Positions 35,002 to 44,127 of a stretch of 64,000 nt of DNA are shown piece by piece. The first letter of the stretch is position 1; every line of letters starts with the position of its first letter. The position numbers and the translations under genes are program-made. Where the stretch lies: contig JAHBXR010000017.1 of the NCBI GenBank assembly GCA_019636335.1, forward strand, positions 1 to 64,000. Direction: 5' to 3'. The notes under the pieces are model-generated. The model saw only the letters and a program-made list of their open reading frames with translations, ran no database searches and was not told the DNA's origin. The stretch is from Pirellulales bacterium. Its GTDB lineage: Bacteria; Planctomycetota; Planctomycetia; Pirellulales; JAEUIK01.

Positions 35002-36273
35002 TCAGCTCTTCGCCTCGCCACGGCAGCGCACCAGGGTCATCAGCGCAAAGGCAGTGCCGTACTGCTGGTGGTAGTTGTAGAGGGGATAGTCCCACCACGA
35101 GCCGTCCTTTTCTTGCAGCTCGAGCATGAGCTTCGTCATGTGATCGCGATACTCTTGTCGTTGCGCAGGGGGTAACAACTCGATGCACATGGCGCCATAG
35201 AAGTGACCGTAGTAATAGAAATAGCCCGCCACGGCGAACCACGACTCGTGCGGGATCGGTCGCTTGCGGCCGATGCTGAGCCAACCGTTGCGCGCGAAGA
35301 GGCGATCGAGCCAGACGGCGATGACCTGATCGGTGATGCTCTGGTCGTTCCAGATGCGCAGCGCGGCGTTGCAGGCTTGCGAGCGTCCCAGGCTGCCCCC
35401 CGGGCGGTTCACCGGGTGCATCGGCACCCACTTGAGATACTCGCCATAGAGGTACGAGAAATCGGGCTTCTGCTGACGCAGAATGGCCGCAATGCCGCGG
35501 TCGACGGTGCGCTGCTTCGGCTCGACGCCAATCTGCCGCGCCTCGTGCATGGCGATCAGCACCGTGGCGGTTTGAAAGCTGGTCGCGTCCGTGCCCGGTT
35601 TTTTTGAACCGGTGCGAAAATCGTAGTAGCCCCAGCCGCCGTCGACCGACTCGAAGCGATCGAGATAGTCCAACTGCGATTCGATCAGCGTGCGAATCTG
35701 ACCGCGGCGGACTTCATCGCCGGGCACGCGATCGTACATCTTCACGAGCGCCGAAATGGCATAGGCGTGCCCCCAGATGTTGTAGAGCGCATCGGGGGTC
35801 GCCCGGCGCAAGCGCAAGAGTTGATCGAGCAGCCATTGCTCGCCCCGCTCGAGCGCAGCGATCGTGGCCTCGTCCGTGCGGCCCGTCTCGATCAACGCCG
35901 TAATGCACATCGAGGTAACCGCCGTCCGAAAGGCGTGGTGGGCGCCGGGCACCGGGGCGTAGATGTTCAGTTCCTTCGTGTTGCGTGCCGATCCCCAGGA
36001 ACCATCCTTGTTTTGATCCTCGAGCAGGAACTTGATTCCACGATTGATGGATTCCTCGAGCAGGGCCGGATCCGTTGGATGTGCCGGCGCCAGCTTGGGG
36101 ACATTCTCCAGCAGCGGATTCTCGGTCATCTTGAGCGGCGGGGTGACCGGCTTCTTGGCCGTTACTTCGTCCGCTTCTTCGGCCGCAGCCACGCCCGCGA
36201 TCCAACAGCACGCCACGATCGCGGCGGCGCGCGCCACTACCCATGCTCCGGCATTCGTGCGCAGCGACTTCAT
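35002..36273 (-). CDS. Secreted alpha-toroid (squalene-cyclase-like) protein
   Basis: A 423-residue exported protein with signal peptide (AAAIVACCWIAGVAAA) and an alpha/alpha-toroid body. QW-like motifs DQNKDGSWGSARNTK, ESVDGGWGYYDF and LQEKDGSWWDYP are shared with terpene cyclases, but the catalytic DxDD motif is not evident, so it is likely a binding or structural member. It starts 2 bases after the HlyD-like gene's stop, so the two are coupled. The partner adaptor suggests a periplasmic role in export. A second toroid-like protein lies in the island at 29483. Confidence 0.83.
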   Translation of the reverse strand: MKSLRTNAGAWVVARAAAIVACCWIAGVAAAEEADEVTAKKPVTPPLKMTENPLLENVPKLAPAHPTDPALLEESINRGIKFLLEDQNKDGSWGSARNTKELNIYAPVPGAHHAFRTAVTSMCITALIETGRTDEATIAALERGEQWLLDQLLRLRRATPDALYNIWGHAYAISALVKMYDRVPGDEVRRGQIRTLIESQLDYLDRFESVDGGWGYYDFRTGSKKPGTDATSFQTATVLIAMHEARQIGVEPKQRTVDRGIAAILRQQKPDFSYLYGEYLKWVPMHPVNRPGGSLGRSQACNAALRIWNDQSITDQVIAVWLDRLFARNGWLSIGRKRPIPHESWFAVAGYFYYYGHFYGAMCIELLPPAQRQEYRDHMTKLMLELQEKDGSWWDYPLYNYHQQYGTAFALMTLVRCRGEAKS

Positions 36274-36275
36274 GT

Positions 36276-37949
36276 CTATTCGCCCTTTGCAGGCTCAGGC
36301 TTTTCGAGCAGGATCTTTTCCCCTGCGGCCAGACCGCCGACGATCTCCGTGCGGTCGCCGCTCACCTTGCCGACGGTCACGTCGCGGCGTGCGTGTTCGC
36401 CATCTTTCCCGACGACCAGCACGTAGCGATTCGCATCGTCGAGATCATCGGTGAAAAGAGCCTTCGAAGGCACGGCGATCGCTTCGGCCTGCCGATAGGG
36501 CACGAGCTTGACGCTGCACTGCATGCCTGGCATGAGGGCCTCGTGCCCCGGACCCAAATCGACCGTGACGCGGGCGTCGAAATGCCCCTCGCTCACCGGA
36601 ATCGGCGAGATCCGCGAAACCGCCGCCACCAGCTTCGTGTCGGGAAAACCCGTCGGCACGGCCCGGCCCTGCTGACCAATCGCGACCTGCGCGAGCTCTT
36701 TCTCTGGCAACTTGGCACGGACGAACATGGGCCGCGGCACGACGATCGTCATCAGCGCCTGCTGTGCCGAGACGTTGCCCCCGCGGCGGATTTGCTCGGC
36801 CATGCCGCTCGATCCACTCCATTCGCCACGTATCGGCCGCCCGTAGTACACCACGCCATCTTCGGGGGCGTAGATCTCCATCAGGCCCCGATCGTGTTGC
36901 AGCTTCGCATACCGTTCGTCGGTTTTCGATTGCTCGTAGCGCAGCTTGGCCAGCTCCAGCTTCTTGCGGCCCAGCTCCATCGGCGTTCGCGACTGAATCC
37001 GCGCCAACTTGATTTCGGCCAGACGCGCTCCGAGACGAATCGATTCGTCTTGCCGGGGGATCTCCTGCTCGATGGTCCGGGCATGTTCGATTTTCGCGCG
37101 TTCGAAGTAGAAGCGCGCCTGGTCGACTTGCTCGCGCTGGCGTTTGAGGATGATCTCTTCGGTCTCCTCGGTCAGGTCATCGGCGGCGTACATCTTATCG
37201 AGCTGCTTGAGCTCTTCTTCCGCGTTCTCGACATACTGTTTCGCATAACGTAGCTGGTAGTCGTTGCTCTTCTCGTAGTACGCGCGGTCGATATTCTCCC
37301 AGTTCTTCAACTCTTGCGTGATGAGTCGCGCCGACTGCTCGGCCACTTCCAGCTCGAGGGGCGATTCTTGCTCGAGATGCTTGAGCTCGTCTTCGGCTTG
37401 CTTGATCGCCAGGTATGACAACTCGCGATCGTTCTCCATGTCGCGAATGGCCCAGTCGATATTGCGGGGGTCGAACTTGAGGAGCACGTCCCCCTTCTTC
37501 ACCAGCGTGCCGGCCTCGACCGCCGACTCGACAACGAACTCACTCCACGTCTCGGGGCGCAGCACGATCTCGCTCGTCTGAATCGCTTCGAACACGCCGT
37601 CGAGGGATACTTCGACCTTGAACGGCTCTTTCGTGACGGTGTACGTCGCGCCGGCCGGCTTTTTCTTCTCGTCGGTCTTCGGCCGAGTGGCCTCTTCGGC
37701 CGGTTTTCCCTCGTCGGGCTTCGCCTCTGGCTTGGGTTCGCCTGCTTCGTCGGCCGGCTCGACGACCGGTTCGGCCTTGGTGGGCTCGGCCGCAGGAGTC
37801 CCCTCGGCCGGGGCGGCGATGGGGGCCTCGGGATCGGCCTCGCGCACCACCTGATAACCCCAGCCAGGTCGCGCCCAGGCAAATGAAATGATTGCTGTTG
37901 CGCCGATCGCGCACCACAAGTTGCGATGCGCGCCACGAGAAAGAGACAT
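36276..37949 (-). CDS. HlyD-family periplasmic adaptor protein
   Basis: A 557-residue membrane fusion protein. An N-terminal hydrophobic segment is followed by a long acidic Pro/Glu/Ala-rich linker (about 35-90), barrel-sandwich/lipoyl halves (EAGTLVKKGDVLLKFD and IYAPEDGVVYYGRP), a long Glu/Lys/Gln-rich coiled-coil (about 165-330) and a beta-barrel end (GMQCSVKLVPY, ALFTDDLDDANRYVLVV). Such proteins link an inner-membrane pump to an outer-membrane channel. No ABC or RND pump gene is adjacent; its immediate partner is the toroid protein. It is longer than most family members because of the linker and coiled-coil. Confidence 0.88.
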   Translation of the reverse strand: MSLSRGAHRNLWCAIGATAIISFAWARPGWGYQVVREADPEAPIAAPAEGTPAAEPTKAEPVVEPADEAGEPKPEAKPDEGKPAEEATRPKTDEKKKPAGATYTVTKEPFKVEVSLDGVFEAIQTSEIVLRPETWSEFVVESAVEAGTLVKKGDVLLKFDPRNIDWAIRDMENDRELSYLAIKQAEDELKHLEQESPLELEVAEQSARLITQELKNWENIDRAYYEKSNDYQLRYAKQYVENAEEELKQLDKMYAADDLTEETEEIILKRQREQVDQARFYFERAKIEHARTIEQEIPRQDESIRLGARLAEIKLARIQSRTPMELGRKKLELAKLRYEQSKTDERYAKLQHDRGLMEIYAPEDGVVYYGRPIRGEWSGSSGMAEQIRRGGNVSAQQALMTIVVPRPMFVRAKLPEKELAQVAIGQQGRAVPTGFPDTKLVAAVSRISPIPVSEGHFDARVTVDLGPGHEALMPGMQCSVKLVPYRQAEAIAVPSKALFTDDLDDANRYVLVVGKDGEHARRDVTVGKVSGDRTEIVGGLAAGEKILLEKPEPAKGE

Positions 37950-38288
37950 GTTGGGTTCCTCTACCTGGTACGAGAGGGCCTATTCACTGCTCGGCAAGTG
38001 TACGTCGCGGGACGAGACGCAGCTTTTGGAGTTGCGTCTTTCGAGGTTTTTTGGACCTCAATCCTCGGCAAATCGGCCCGTCTTAACCCGAAGCGTCAGC
38101 GAGGGCATTCTTGGAAAGCGTCGAGCATAGTGCCCCTCGCTGACGCTTCGGGTTACGATTCCGCGAAAAGCGTAACTTCAAAAGACGCAGCGCCGGGCCG
38201 ATTCGTGCCGCACCACGCCAAATCCGCCCGTATTCTTAGAGGGGGACGCCCCCCGTGCAACCAGAATCCGCCGCCCAGGCCTGGCTGG
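37950..38288. other. Intergenic region dominated by a palindromic repeat
   Basis: A 339-base gap between the DUF1501 gene stop and the HlyD-like gene start, both on the minus strand. Most of it is the inverted repeat at 38024-38183. The remainder should hold the promoter of the HlyD-toroid pair, but I cannot pick one with confidence. No coding region seen. Confidence 0.6.
38024..38183. repeat. Nested inverted repeat with perfect 22-base inner arms
   Basis: Inner arms 38084-38105 (TAACCCGAAGCGTCAGCGAGGG) and 38134-38155 are perfect reverse complements around a 28-base loop. Outer arms 38024-38046 and 38161-38183 are also related as inverted copies (about 18 of 23). The inner sequence is a repeat type I associate with planctomycete genomes. 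It may act as a terminator for the DUF1501 gene or be a remnant of a non-autonomous element. Confidence 0.8.
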
Positions 38289-39725
38289 TCAGGCAAAGAG
38301 ATCATCGATCGGGCGTCCCAACCCGTCGCGCGTCACATAGAAGGGGCGCCGTTCGATTTCATACGCCAGACGTGGAGAAATCCCCAGCGCCCGGTAGAGC
38401 GTGGCGTGCAGATCTTCGATCGTGACGGGGTTCTCGATCGTCTTGCAAGGGCGTTCGTCGGCCGTGCGGCCGTAAAGATGCCCACGCTTGATGCCACCGC
38501 CGAACAGCAGCACCGAACCGGCGCCGGTAAAGTGCCGGTGCATGCCGTAATGCTTGAGCTCGGTCATCACGGTCGGCACCTCGACCTGATCCTTGACCTG
38601 ATTCTCGGGCTTCCCTTCGAGCATCATGTCGCGGCTGAATTCGCTGGCCACGACGATCAGCGTGCGATCGAGCAGGCCGCGCTCTTCCAGATCGAGCACG
38701 AGCTGCGCGATCGGCGCATCGATCTCGCGCTTCATGTCCACCAGACGCGTGTGGCCGTTGTCGTGCGTGTCCCAGTTTTTGAAAGGGATGTATTCGGTCG
38801 TGACCTCGACGAAACGAGCGCCCGACTCGATCAGCCGCCGCGCGAGGAGACACCCCTGACCGAAGCGACCCGTGTTGTAGCGCTCGAAATTCTCGCGCGG
38901 CTCGAGCGAGAGATCGAACGCCTTGGCCGCCGGCGAGCCGAGCAGCCGATCGGCATTCTCGAGCGAACGCAGCAGCGATTCGCGCTGGTAGTCGCTACCG
39001 ATTTGCCCCACGGGCGAGCGCTCGACGAGTCGACGATAATGCTTGTAGCGATTCGCGAACCGTTCGGCGCTCATCCCCTTCGGCGGGCGGATCGTATCGA
39101 CCGCCTGCTCGGGATAGGGAATCAAGAACGGGCCGAACTCGCTTCCCAAGAAGCCCGCCTGATGAAAGGCCTTCAGCTCTTCGCCTTCGCCCACGTCGAA
39201 ACGCTGTCCGATGTCGATGAACGCCGGCATGGCGGGGTCGCGCGCACCGAGCGTTCGTGCCACGACGGCGCCGAGGTGTGGCGCCGCGACGGTTTGCGGG
39301 GGAGCATAGCCGGTGTGCCAGTGGTATTGATGTCGCGAATGCAGGATGAAACCGAGGTCGCCCGCCGTGTAGGTGCGAATCAAGGTCCCGCGATTCATGA
39401 CCGAGGCGAGCCGTTCGAGCCCCGCGGAGAACTTGATCTGGTCGACCGCCGTATCGATCGCCGGAAACGTGCTGAGCACGCGGTTCGGATCGAGCCCCGA
39501 CTCGAAGGGCGTGTAGGCCTTGGGGTCGAACGTCTCGGTGTGGGCCATGCCCCCCCCCATCCACAGCACGACGAGCGCATCGGCCGTCGCGGGCGGACCG
39601 TTCGCGCCCCCGGCGGTATCATCGGCCAGGATCGGACGGGCGGCCCCCGCGGCCAGGGCCGACAGCGTCGCGGCGCTTGCTGTGCGAAGAAAATCGCGAC
39701 GATTCCAGTTCAGCTCGAGCGGCAT
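38289..39725 (-). CDS. DUF1501 secreted protein, partner of DUF1549/DUF1553 gene
   Basis: A 478-residue DUF1501 protein with Tat signal NRRDFLRTASAATLSALAAG. Family motifs are VVLWMGGGMAHTETFDPKAY, HQYHWHTGYAPPQ, NWDTHDNGHTR and VVASEFSRDMMLEGKPENQ. It follows the DUF1549/DUF1553 protein by 54 bases on the same strand, the standard planctomycete pairing. Together these are thought to act in the periplasm, perhaps in polysaccharide or sulphated-glycan metabolism, but no activity has been shown that I can name. Confidence 0.92.
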   Translation of the reverse strand: MPLELNWNRRDFLRTASAATLSALAAGAARPILADDTAGGANGPPATADALVVLWMGGGMAHTETFDPKAYTPFESGLDPNRVLSTFPAIDTAVDQIKFSAGLERLASVMNRGTLIRTYTAGDLGFILHSRHQYHWHTGYAPPQTVAAPHLGAVVARTLGARDPAMPAFIDIGQRFDVGEGEELKAFHQAGFLGSEFGPFLIPYPEQAVDTIRPPKGMSAERFANRYKHYRRLVERSPVGQIGSDYQRESLLRSLENADRLLGSPAAKAFDLSLEPRENFERYNTGRFGQGCLLARRLIESGARFVEVTTEYIPFKNWDTHDNGHTRLVDMKREIDAPIAQLVLDLEERGLLDRTLIVVASEFSRDMMLEGKPENQVKDQVEVPTVMTELKHYGMHRHFTGAGSVLLFGGGIKRGHLYGRTADERPCKTIENPVTIEDLHATLYRALGISPRLAYEIERRPFYVTRDGLGRPIDDLFA

Positions 39726-39779
39726 GTCGTGCGTTTCCTCATTGCCTGCGGCGTGGCATCGAACGATGCGTCCGCTTCC

Positions 39780-41723
39780 TCAGTAGATCAATTGAAACTC
39801 GGGCAGCATCACCAGCAGCCAGAGCAGATCCTCGACCCCTTCGACCGTGGCGGCCTCTCCCACGAGCGACAGGGCCGCCTCGGTCTCGTCGGGCGAGGGA
39901 ACTCGACCCAAGGCCTGGCGATAGAGCTCCTCGATCCATACGGCCCCCGATTTCGTTTGGCCGGCGCAGATCTTTTCGGCCCCGCGATGCAGGCGATCGG
40001 CCAGCGTCGCCCCGTTGGTCAACTCCAGCGCTTGCAGGGTCGTGGCGGCCGAGGGACGTTCGGTGACCACCTGCTCACGATTTGGCCGGCCGAGCGCCAC
40101 CATCAGCGGATCGGCGGCCACCAGCGCGGCGCGGACCTCTTCGTTCGGGGCGCGCGAGATGCCCGCGGCCGGTTCGGCATAGGGGCTGCCCACGAGTGAT
40201 GAGACCGCATCGACGAACTGCTCGGCCGACAACCGACGCACGAGGGGCCCGCGGAAGACGAATTCTCCCTCGGCCCGTTGCTCGGGCGAGGCATCGACCG
40301 CCGGCATCGCATAAGCCCTGGACGTGAGTATGCGCGACAGCGTGTGCTTCAGATCGTAGTCGTGCTCGGCCAGATCCAGGGCCAGCCAGTCCAGCAACTC
40401 GGCATTCCAGGGCTCGTTGTCCATCTCGTCGACCGGTTCGACGAGGCCACGTCCCAAGAGCCGGGCCCAGAGCCGGTTGACGATCGTCCGCGCCAGCCGC
40501 CCATTCTTCTCGCTGGTCATGATCTCGGCGAGTTGCGCGAGCCGCTGGTCTCGTTCGGCCGCGGTGTCCACCTCGCCCAACTCGGGGTAGAGAAACTTCA
40601 TGGACGCCGTCTCGCCCGTCGGACGATCGCAGCGATGAACCTCGAGCGGCGCGTCGCTGAAGATTGCCGCCAGCCCGTAGGCATCGGCCAGCTTCCAGTC
40701 GTTGATGAAGCTATCGTGGCAGGAGGCGCATTTCAGATTGATCCCCAGGAACACCTGCGAGACGTTCTGCGCGGCCTGCACCTCGGGCACCTGGCTGGCA
40801 TTGACCACGCCGCGCCAGACAATGCCCCGAATGAAGCCAGCCGAGTCTTCCGTGGGATGCAACAAGCCACGCACGAAGTCGTCGTAGGGCAGGTTGTTCT
40901 CGAGCGCGGCGAGCAGCCACCCGGTGATCTGCTTGCGTCCGCCGTCGATGTAGCCCGTGCCCTGATAGTCGTTGCGCAAGGCGTCGTTCCAGAACGACAG
41001 CCAGTGGACGGCATAGCGCCGATGGTCGGAGAGTAGTTTCGCCACCAGCAGCTCGCGTTTGTGCGGACGGGCATCGGCGATATATTCGTTGGCCTCCTCG
41101 ACCGAGGGGAGCACACCGAGCACGTCGAGATAAACCCGGCGGACAAACAAACGATCGTCGACCGCTTCGCGCGTGCTGACGCCGTGCGCTGCGAGATAGG
41201 GACGCAGGAGCAGGTCGACCGGGTTCGATGATTCGCCCGGCTGGGGCGCGGGCAATTCGACGCGTCGCGGCGCCAGCGACGAGCGCCGCCGCCCGACGAA
41301 CACAAAGCCATCGTCCCAACTCAGTCCTTGATCGATCCAGGCACGCACCAGGCCGATCTGCTCGGCCGTCCAGCGCGGACCCTTGGCCGGCATGACACGA
41401 TGCTCATCCACTCCCGCCACGAGTTGCACGAGCAGGCTCTCGGCACTGTTGCCCGGCATGACCACCGGGCCCGAGTCTCCCCCCTGCAGAAACTCAGCGC
41501 GCGTCCCGAGATGAAAGCCTCCTTGTCGATTGTCACCGGCATGACAGGCGACGCAGCTTCCTTCGAACAAGGGACGAATATCCTTGGCGAAATCGACGTC
41601 GCGCGACGCGGCGGCCGGCAAGGTGGTTTCTTCGGCACCCAGGGGCGCCACCACCCCCAGCGCCACGAACATCGCTGAAGCTAACAAGAATGCAAGGAAG
41701 CGCCCGTGCGCGGAATTCGGCAT
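39780..41723 (-). CDS. Planctomycete cytochrome-type protein (PSCyt1, DUF1549, DUF1553)
   Basis: A 647-residue exported protein. A signal peptide (FLAFLLASAMFVALGVVA) precedes a PSCyt1 region with a CxxCH haem-type site (GSCVACHAG) and VMPAKGPRWTAEQIGLVRAWID. DUF1549 follows (DDRLFVRRVYLDVLGVLP), with a second CxxCH (LKCASCHDSF), then DUF1553 (GRLARTIVNRLWARLLGRGLVEPVDEMD shortened here to its core NRLWARLLGRG). It is co-directional with a DUF1501 gene. I start at the ATG at 41723 because it gives a proper signal peptide; the upstream extension does not. The role is unknown, possibly redox-linked substrate processing. Confidence 0.92.
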   Translation of the reverse strand: MPNSAHGRFLAFLLASAMFVALGVVAPLGAEETTLPAAASRDVDFAKDIRPLFEGSCVACHAGDNRQGGFHLGTRAEFLQGGDSGPVVMPGNSAESLLVQLVAGVDEHRVMPAKGPRWTAEQIGLVRAWIDQGLSWDDGFVFVGRRRSSLAPRRVELPAPQPGESSNPVDLLLRPYLAAHGVSTREAVDDRLFVRRVYLDVLGVLPSVEEANEYIADARPHKRELLVAKLLSDHRRYAVHWLSFWNDALRNDYQGTGYIDGGRKQITGWLLAALENNLPYDDFVRGLLHPTEDSAGFIRGIVWRGVVNASQVPEVQAAQNVSQVFLGINLKCASCHDSFINDWKLADAYGLAAIFSDAPLEVHRCDRPTGETASMKFLYPELGEVDTAAERDQRLAQLAEIMTSEKNGRLARTIVNRLWARLLGRGLVEPVDEMDNEPWNAELLDWLALDLAEHDYDLKHTLSRILTSRAYAMPAVDASPEQRAEGEFVFRGPLVRRLSAEQFVDAVSSLVGSPYAEPAAGISRAPNEEVRAALVAADPLMVALGRPNREQVVTERPSAATTLQALELTNGATLADRLHRGAEKICAGQTKSGAVWIEELYRQALGRVPSPDETEAALSLVGEAATVEGVEDLLWLLVMLPEFQLIY

Positions 41724-42026
41724 ACCAAAACCTCTTGTTCCGTCGTCGCCTGGCGACGCGCAACTCACTCGGGGGACAGCCTTTTCATTACAACACCCCG
41801 CGCCGAGAGAGTCCAGCGCCCGAACGTCTCTCGCCGCCACAACCGCTTTATCCCTCACGCCGGTTTTTGAACCTATATTTTTCTGTTGACGTATTGACGT
41901 CCAGCACCGAAGAATTGTGAGCGCGGAAGTAAGGTCCAGGTGCTGAAACCTTGTTTCCGCTCGAGGCACGGTGTGTCGCCAGTCGAGTAATGTCGACGGG
42001 CATTTTTAAAGATCGTGCGGCGAACC
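41724..42026. other. Intergenic region
   Basis: About 300 bases upstream of the DUF1549/DUF1553 gene. Two TTGACG hexamers lie 9 bases apart near 41885-41900 on the plus strand, but neither has a good -10 partner. AT-rich sequence near 41870-41885 may hold the minus-strand promoter. Nothing else supported. Confidence 0.5.
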
Positions 42027-42206
42027 ATGGCTGTCGAGACGCTTCGGTCACGACGCATTTTCGTTTTGGGACGGGCCTTCTTGGTCTTGGCGCTGCTGCT
42101 GCCAACGCCCACTGCCTGGGCGGCTCCTGGTTCCTCGAGGCTTGCTCCCATGAGCTCTCTTAGCGTCGAGTTGAGTTTGGTTCAATTCTTACTTGGGAAA
42201 GACTGA
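42027..42206 (+). CDS. Possible small secreted peptide
   Basis: A 59-residue frame with a convincing signal peptide (IFVLGRAFLVLALLLPTPTAWA followed by APG) and a short mature part of about 24 residues (SSRLAPMSSLSVELSLVQFL). It is followed 82 bases later by another small secreted protein on the same strand. No ribosome site stands out, and no homology is recognised, so it may not be expressed. Confidence 0.35.
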   Translation: MAVETLRSRRIFVLGRAFLVLALLLPTPTAWAAPGSSRLAPMSSLSVELSLVQFLLGKD

Positions 42207-42288
42207 CCTGCGCGGGGATAGTCACGGCGTGCGTGATGCTTCGTGCCTGGTAGCAGGCTTCTCAAACTTTTAGGCGGAGGAACTAATC

Positions 42289-42717
42289 ATGCGTTGGAAC
42301 AACACACGATCGCTCGCGCTCGGCGCCTCGTTGGTGCTGACGGCTGTCTTGGCGACAGCGGCCATTGCCGCTCCGCGGGACGCCGGCTCGAAGATGCGCG
42401 GCCAGGACTTCAGCTTCTGGCAGGGCAATCAGGCTCGGTACTACCCGACGTACCGCGCTCCAGTGACGGTCGAATCGACGCCGGCGCCGGTCGTTGCGCA
42501 AACGCCGGCTCCCGCCGCGAACAACAATGCGGCTCCGGCTCCCAACACGGCCCAAGCGCCAAGCACCGGCACGCGCCGCTTTTCGGCCGAGCCGGCGCCG
42601 AGCGTCAACAGCGGCACGACGTACTACAACTACGGCGGCCGCTCGCGCAGCTATGGTTCGTCGTCGCGCAACGACTTCAGCGCCGGCCGCAAGAGCCTTG
42701 GCACCTACCTGCCGTAA
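42289..42717 (+). CDS. Small secreted Ala/Pro/Asn-rich protein
   Basis: A 142-residue exported protein with signal peptide (LALGASLVLTAVLATAAIAA). The mature part is low-complexity: a Pro/Ala/Asn-rich middle (PAPAANNNAAPAPNTAQAPS) and a Tyr/Ser/Gly/Arg-rich end (TTYYNYGGRSRSYGSSS). No known domain; it looks like a flexible envelope-associated protein. GGAGGA lies at 42276-42281 before the ATG. A strong hairpin follows the stop. Confidence 0.78.
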   Translation: MRWNNTRSLALGASLVLTAVLATAAIAAPRDAGSKMRGQDFSFWQGNQARYYPTYRAPVTVESTPAPVVAQTPAPAANNNAAPAPNTAQAPSTGTRRFSAEPAPSVNSGTTYYNYGGRSRSYGSSSRNDFSAGRKSLGTYLP

Positions 42718-42739
42718 GCGCGGCTCACCGTCAACTGCC

Positions 42740-42803
42740 GAACGTCTCCAGACGTTCGCTCGAAAAGCATACGGCCCTGGTCGAACGTGTTCGACCAGGG
42801 CCG
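42740..42803. terminator. Tandem hairpins between convergent genes
   Basis: GAACGTCTCCAGACGTTC (42740-42757) is a perfect 8-bp stem with a 2-base loop. At 42772-42803 a perfect 14-bp stem (arm CGGCCCTGGTCGAA, loop CGTG) follows. Both lie between the secreted protein gene and the convergent protease gene. There is no T-run, so they may act as factor-assisted or bidirectional terminators or stabilise 3' ends. Confidence 0.6.
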
Positions 42804-42877
42804 TTGCCATCGAGGGACGCCAAAAACTTCGAGAGCGAAGAACTCCAGTCAGCAAGACGCGAAAGGTGGTCTTCTCG

Positions 42878-43780
42878 TTACGACCGCTTCTGGGCCGCCA
42901 GCGTTTCTGCTTCGTCTTCGACCAGGGCATCGACCGCCGGTCTGGTACCGCCGGTGGTAACCACACGGTGCCAGCCTTTTTCCAGCGCGGCAACGCCGTC
43001 GATCGAGTACACGTGGCGCAAGGCCGCATCGTACCCATCTTGGCCCGCCATGGTCAGAAACTCGACAAACTGCGCCCGCGTGCCGTGCGAGACCAGGTAA
43101 CGGACGAGAGAAGTGCTCTGCGCATAAAAGACATCGGGGCGGGTCTGGCAGGCGTCGCCGGCATCGGCCATCAGTTGCGGGAGTCGAAACAACGTGCGGC
43201 CACGAACCGCGCGGTCGAGCTCTTGGGCATGCCGCGCCTGCTTCTCGAGCGGATCGGCCAACACCGCCAGACCTTCATCGGCCCAGCGCGGGGGATCGGT
43301 CTCGACAAAGCGATCGCTGAGCACGACGTGCGTCATCTCGTGCGGCAAGGCCGAGAGGGCGCCGTCGCGGGCCGTCGCCAGAAGATCGATTCTGCGCGAG
43401 ATGATCTGGCCATGGCGGCGCTCGACCAACGCGGAACCGACGGTCGAAGCGCCACCAGGACCCACCGCTGCCAGGTAGCTGTTCTTGTTCGGGTGAAGAA
43501 TGATCTGGCACTTCGGTCGCCACACAACAGCCGTTTCCGATTCGCTGAGCCAATCGCGGCGTGTCTCGGCCAGCAACCGCTCGCAGACGCTGGCCAGCTT
43601 CTCCGCCTCTTGGAAGCCCGACTGGACGCAGACCTGGAACTGCTCGGTCTCTTGCACCTGCCACGAGCCGGACTGATAGGCGCGTATAAAGGTCACCTGG
43701 TGCTCGGCCGACGTGGCTACCGAGGGGGAACCGCCGACGCAGCAGGTGAGCAGGAGGAAGAAGTAGCTGGATCCGGTCAT
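42878..43780 (-). CDS. Secreted gluzincin-like peptidase (peptidase MA-like)
   Basis: A 300-residue protein with a short signal-like N-terminus (SSYFFLLLTCCVG) and the zinc motif HEMTH (His147, Glu148, His151) followed about 20 residues later by WADEGLA, whose Glu is the expected third ligand. This HExxH plus downstream E layout fits the peptidase MA/gluzincin group common in Planctomycetes. The frame is open further upstream to 44224, but the extension has no protein-like features. I start at the ATG at 43780, though no clear ribosome site supports it. Substrate unknown. Confidence 0.78.
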   Translation of the reverse strand: MTGSSYFFLLLTCCVGGSPSVATSAEHQVTFIRAYQSGSWQVQETEQFQVCVQSGFQEAEKLASVCERLLAETRRDWLSESETAVVWRPKCQIILHPNKNSYLAAVGPGGASTVGSALVERRHGQIISRRIDLLATARDGALSALPHEMTHVVLSDRFVETDPPRWADEGLAVLADPLEKQARHAQELDRAVRGRTLFRLPQLMADAGDACQTRPDVFYAQSTSLVRYLVSHGTRAQFVEFLTMAGQDGYDAALRHVYSIDGVAALEKGWHRVVTTGGTRPAVDALVEDEAETLAAQKRS

Positions 43781-44127
43781 GGGGCAGTACAGGGGCGTGA
43801 GTCGTGAGGCAAACTCAGGCCAGCCATCCGTCGCCGCTCGGACAAGGTCCGGGACGTCGATTGCTCGCGCGTGATCCCTAAGGCAAGGAGCGTGCCACGC
43901 CTGCAAAGATGGCCTAGTCGCGCGCTGGCCGCCCGCGGCGTAGACTCCTATTCCACAAGCAGTTGCGATCCCGCGAGGGCCCCGTCGAGACAAACCGTGC
44001 CGCGCGTGCAGAGAGCCCCGCTGCCCCCTTATCAGGCGAGTATCGCCCAAGATGTAGGCGTGCGCGGAGTGCGGCGGAAGAAGCCGCCGAGAAAGGAAAA
44101 CCAGCATTCCTGCGCATCGCAGGGACG
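43781..44127. other. Intergenic region without recognisable content
   Basis: A 347-base gap between the protease gene and the SGNH hydrolase gene, both minus strand. Open frames crossing it are Arg/Pro-rich continuations of shadows. I see no repeat, RNA or promoter I can support. Confidence 0.5.

Noticed and set aside
41885..41900. Double TTGACG as a promoter
   Set aside because: No acceptable -10 hexamer at 16-18 bases from either copy.
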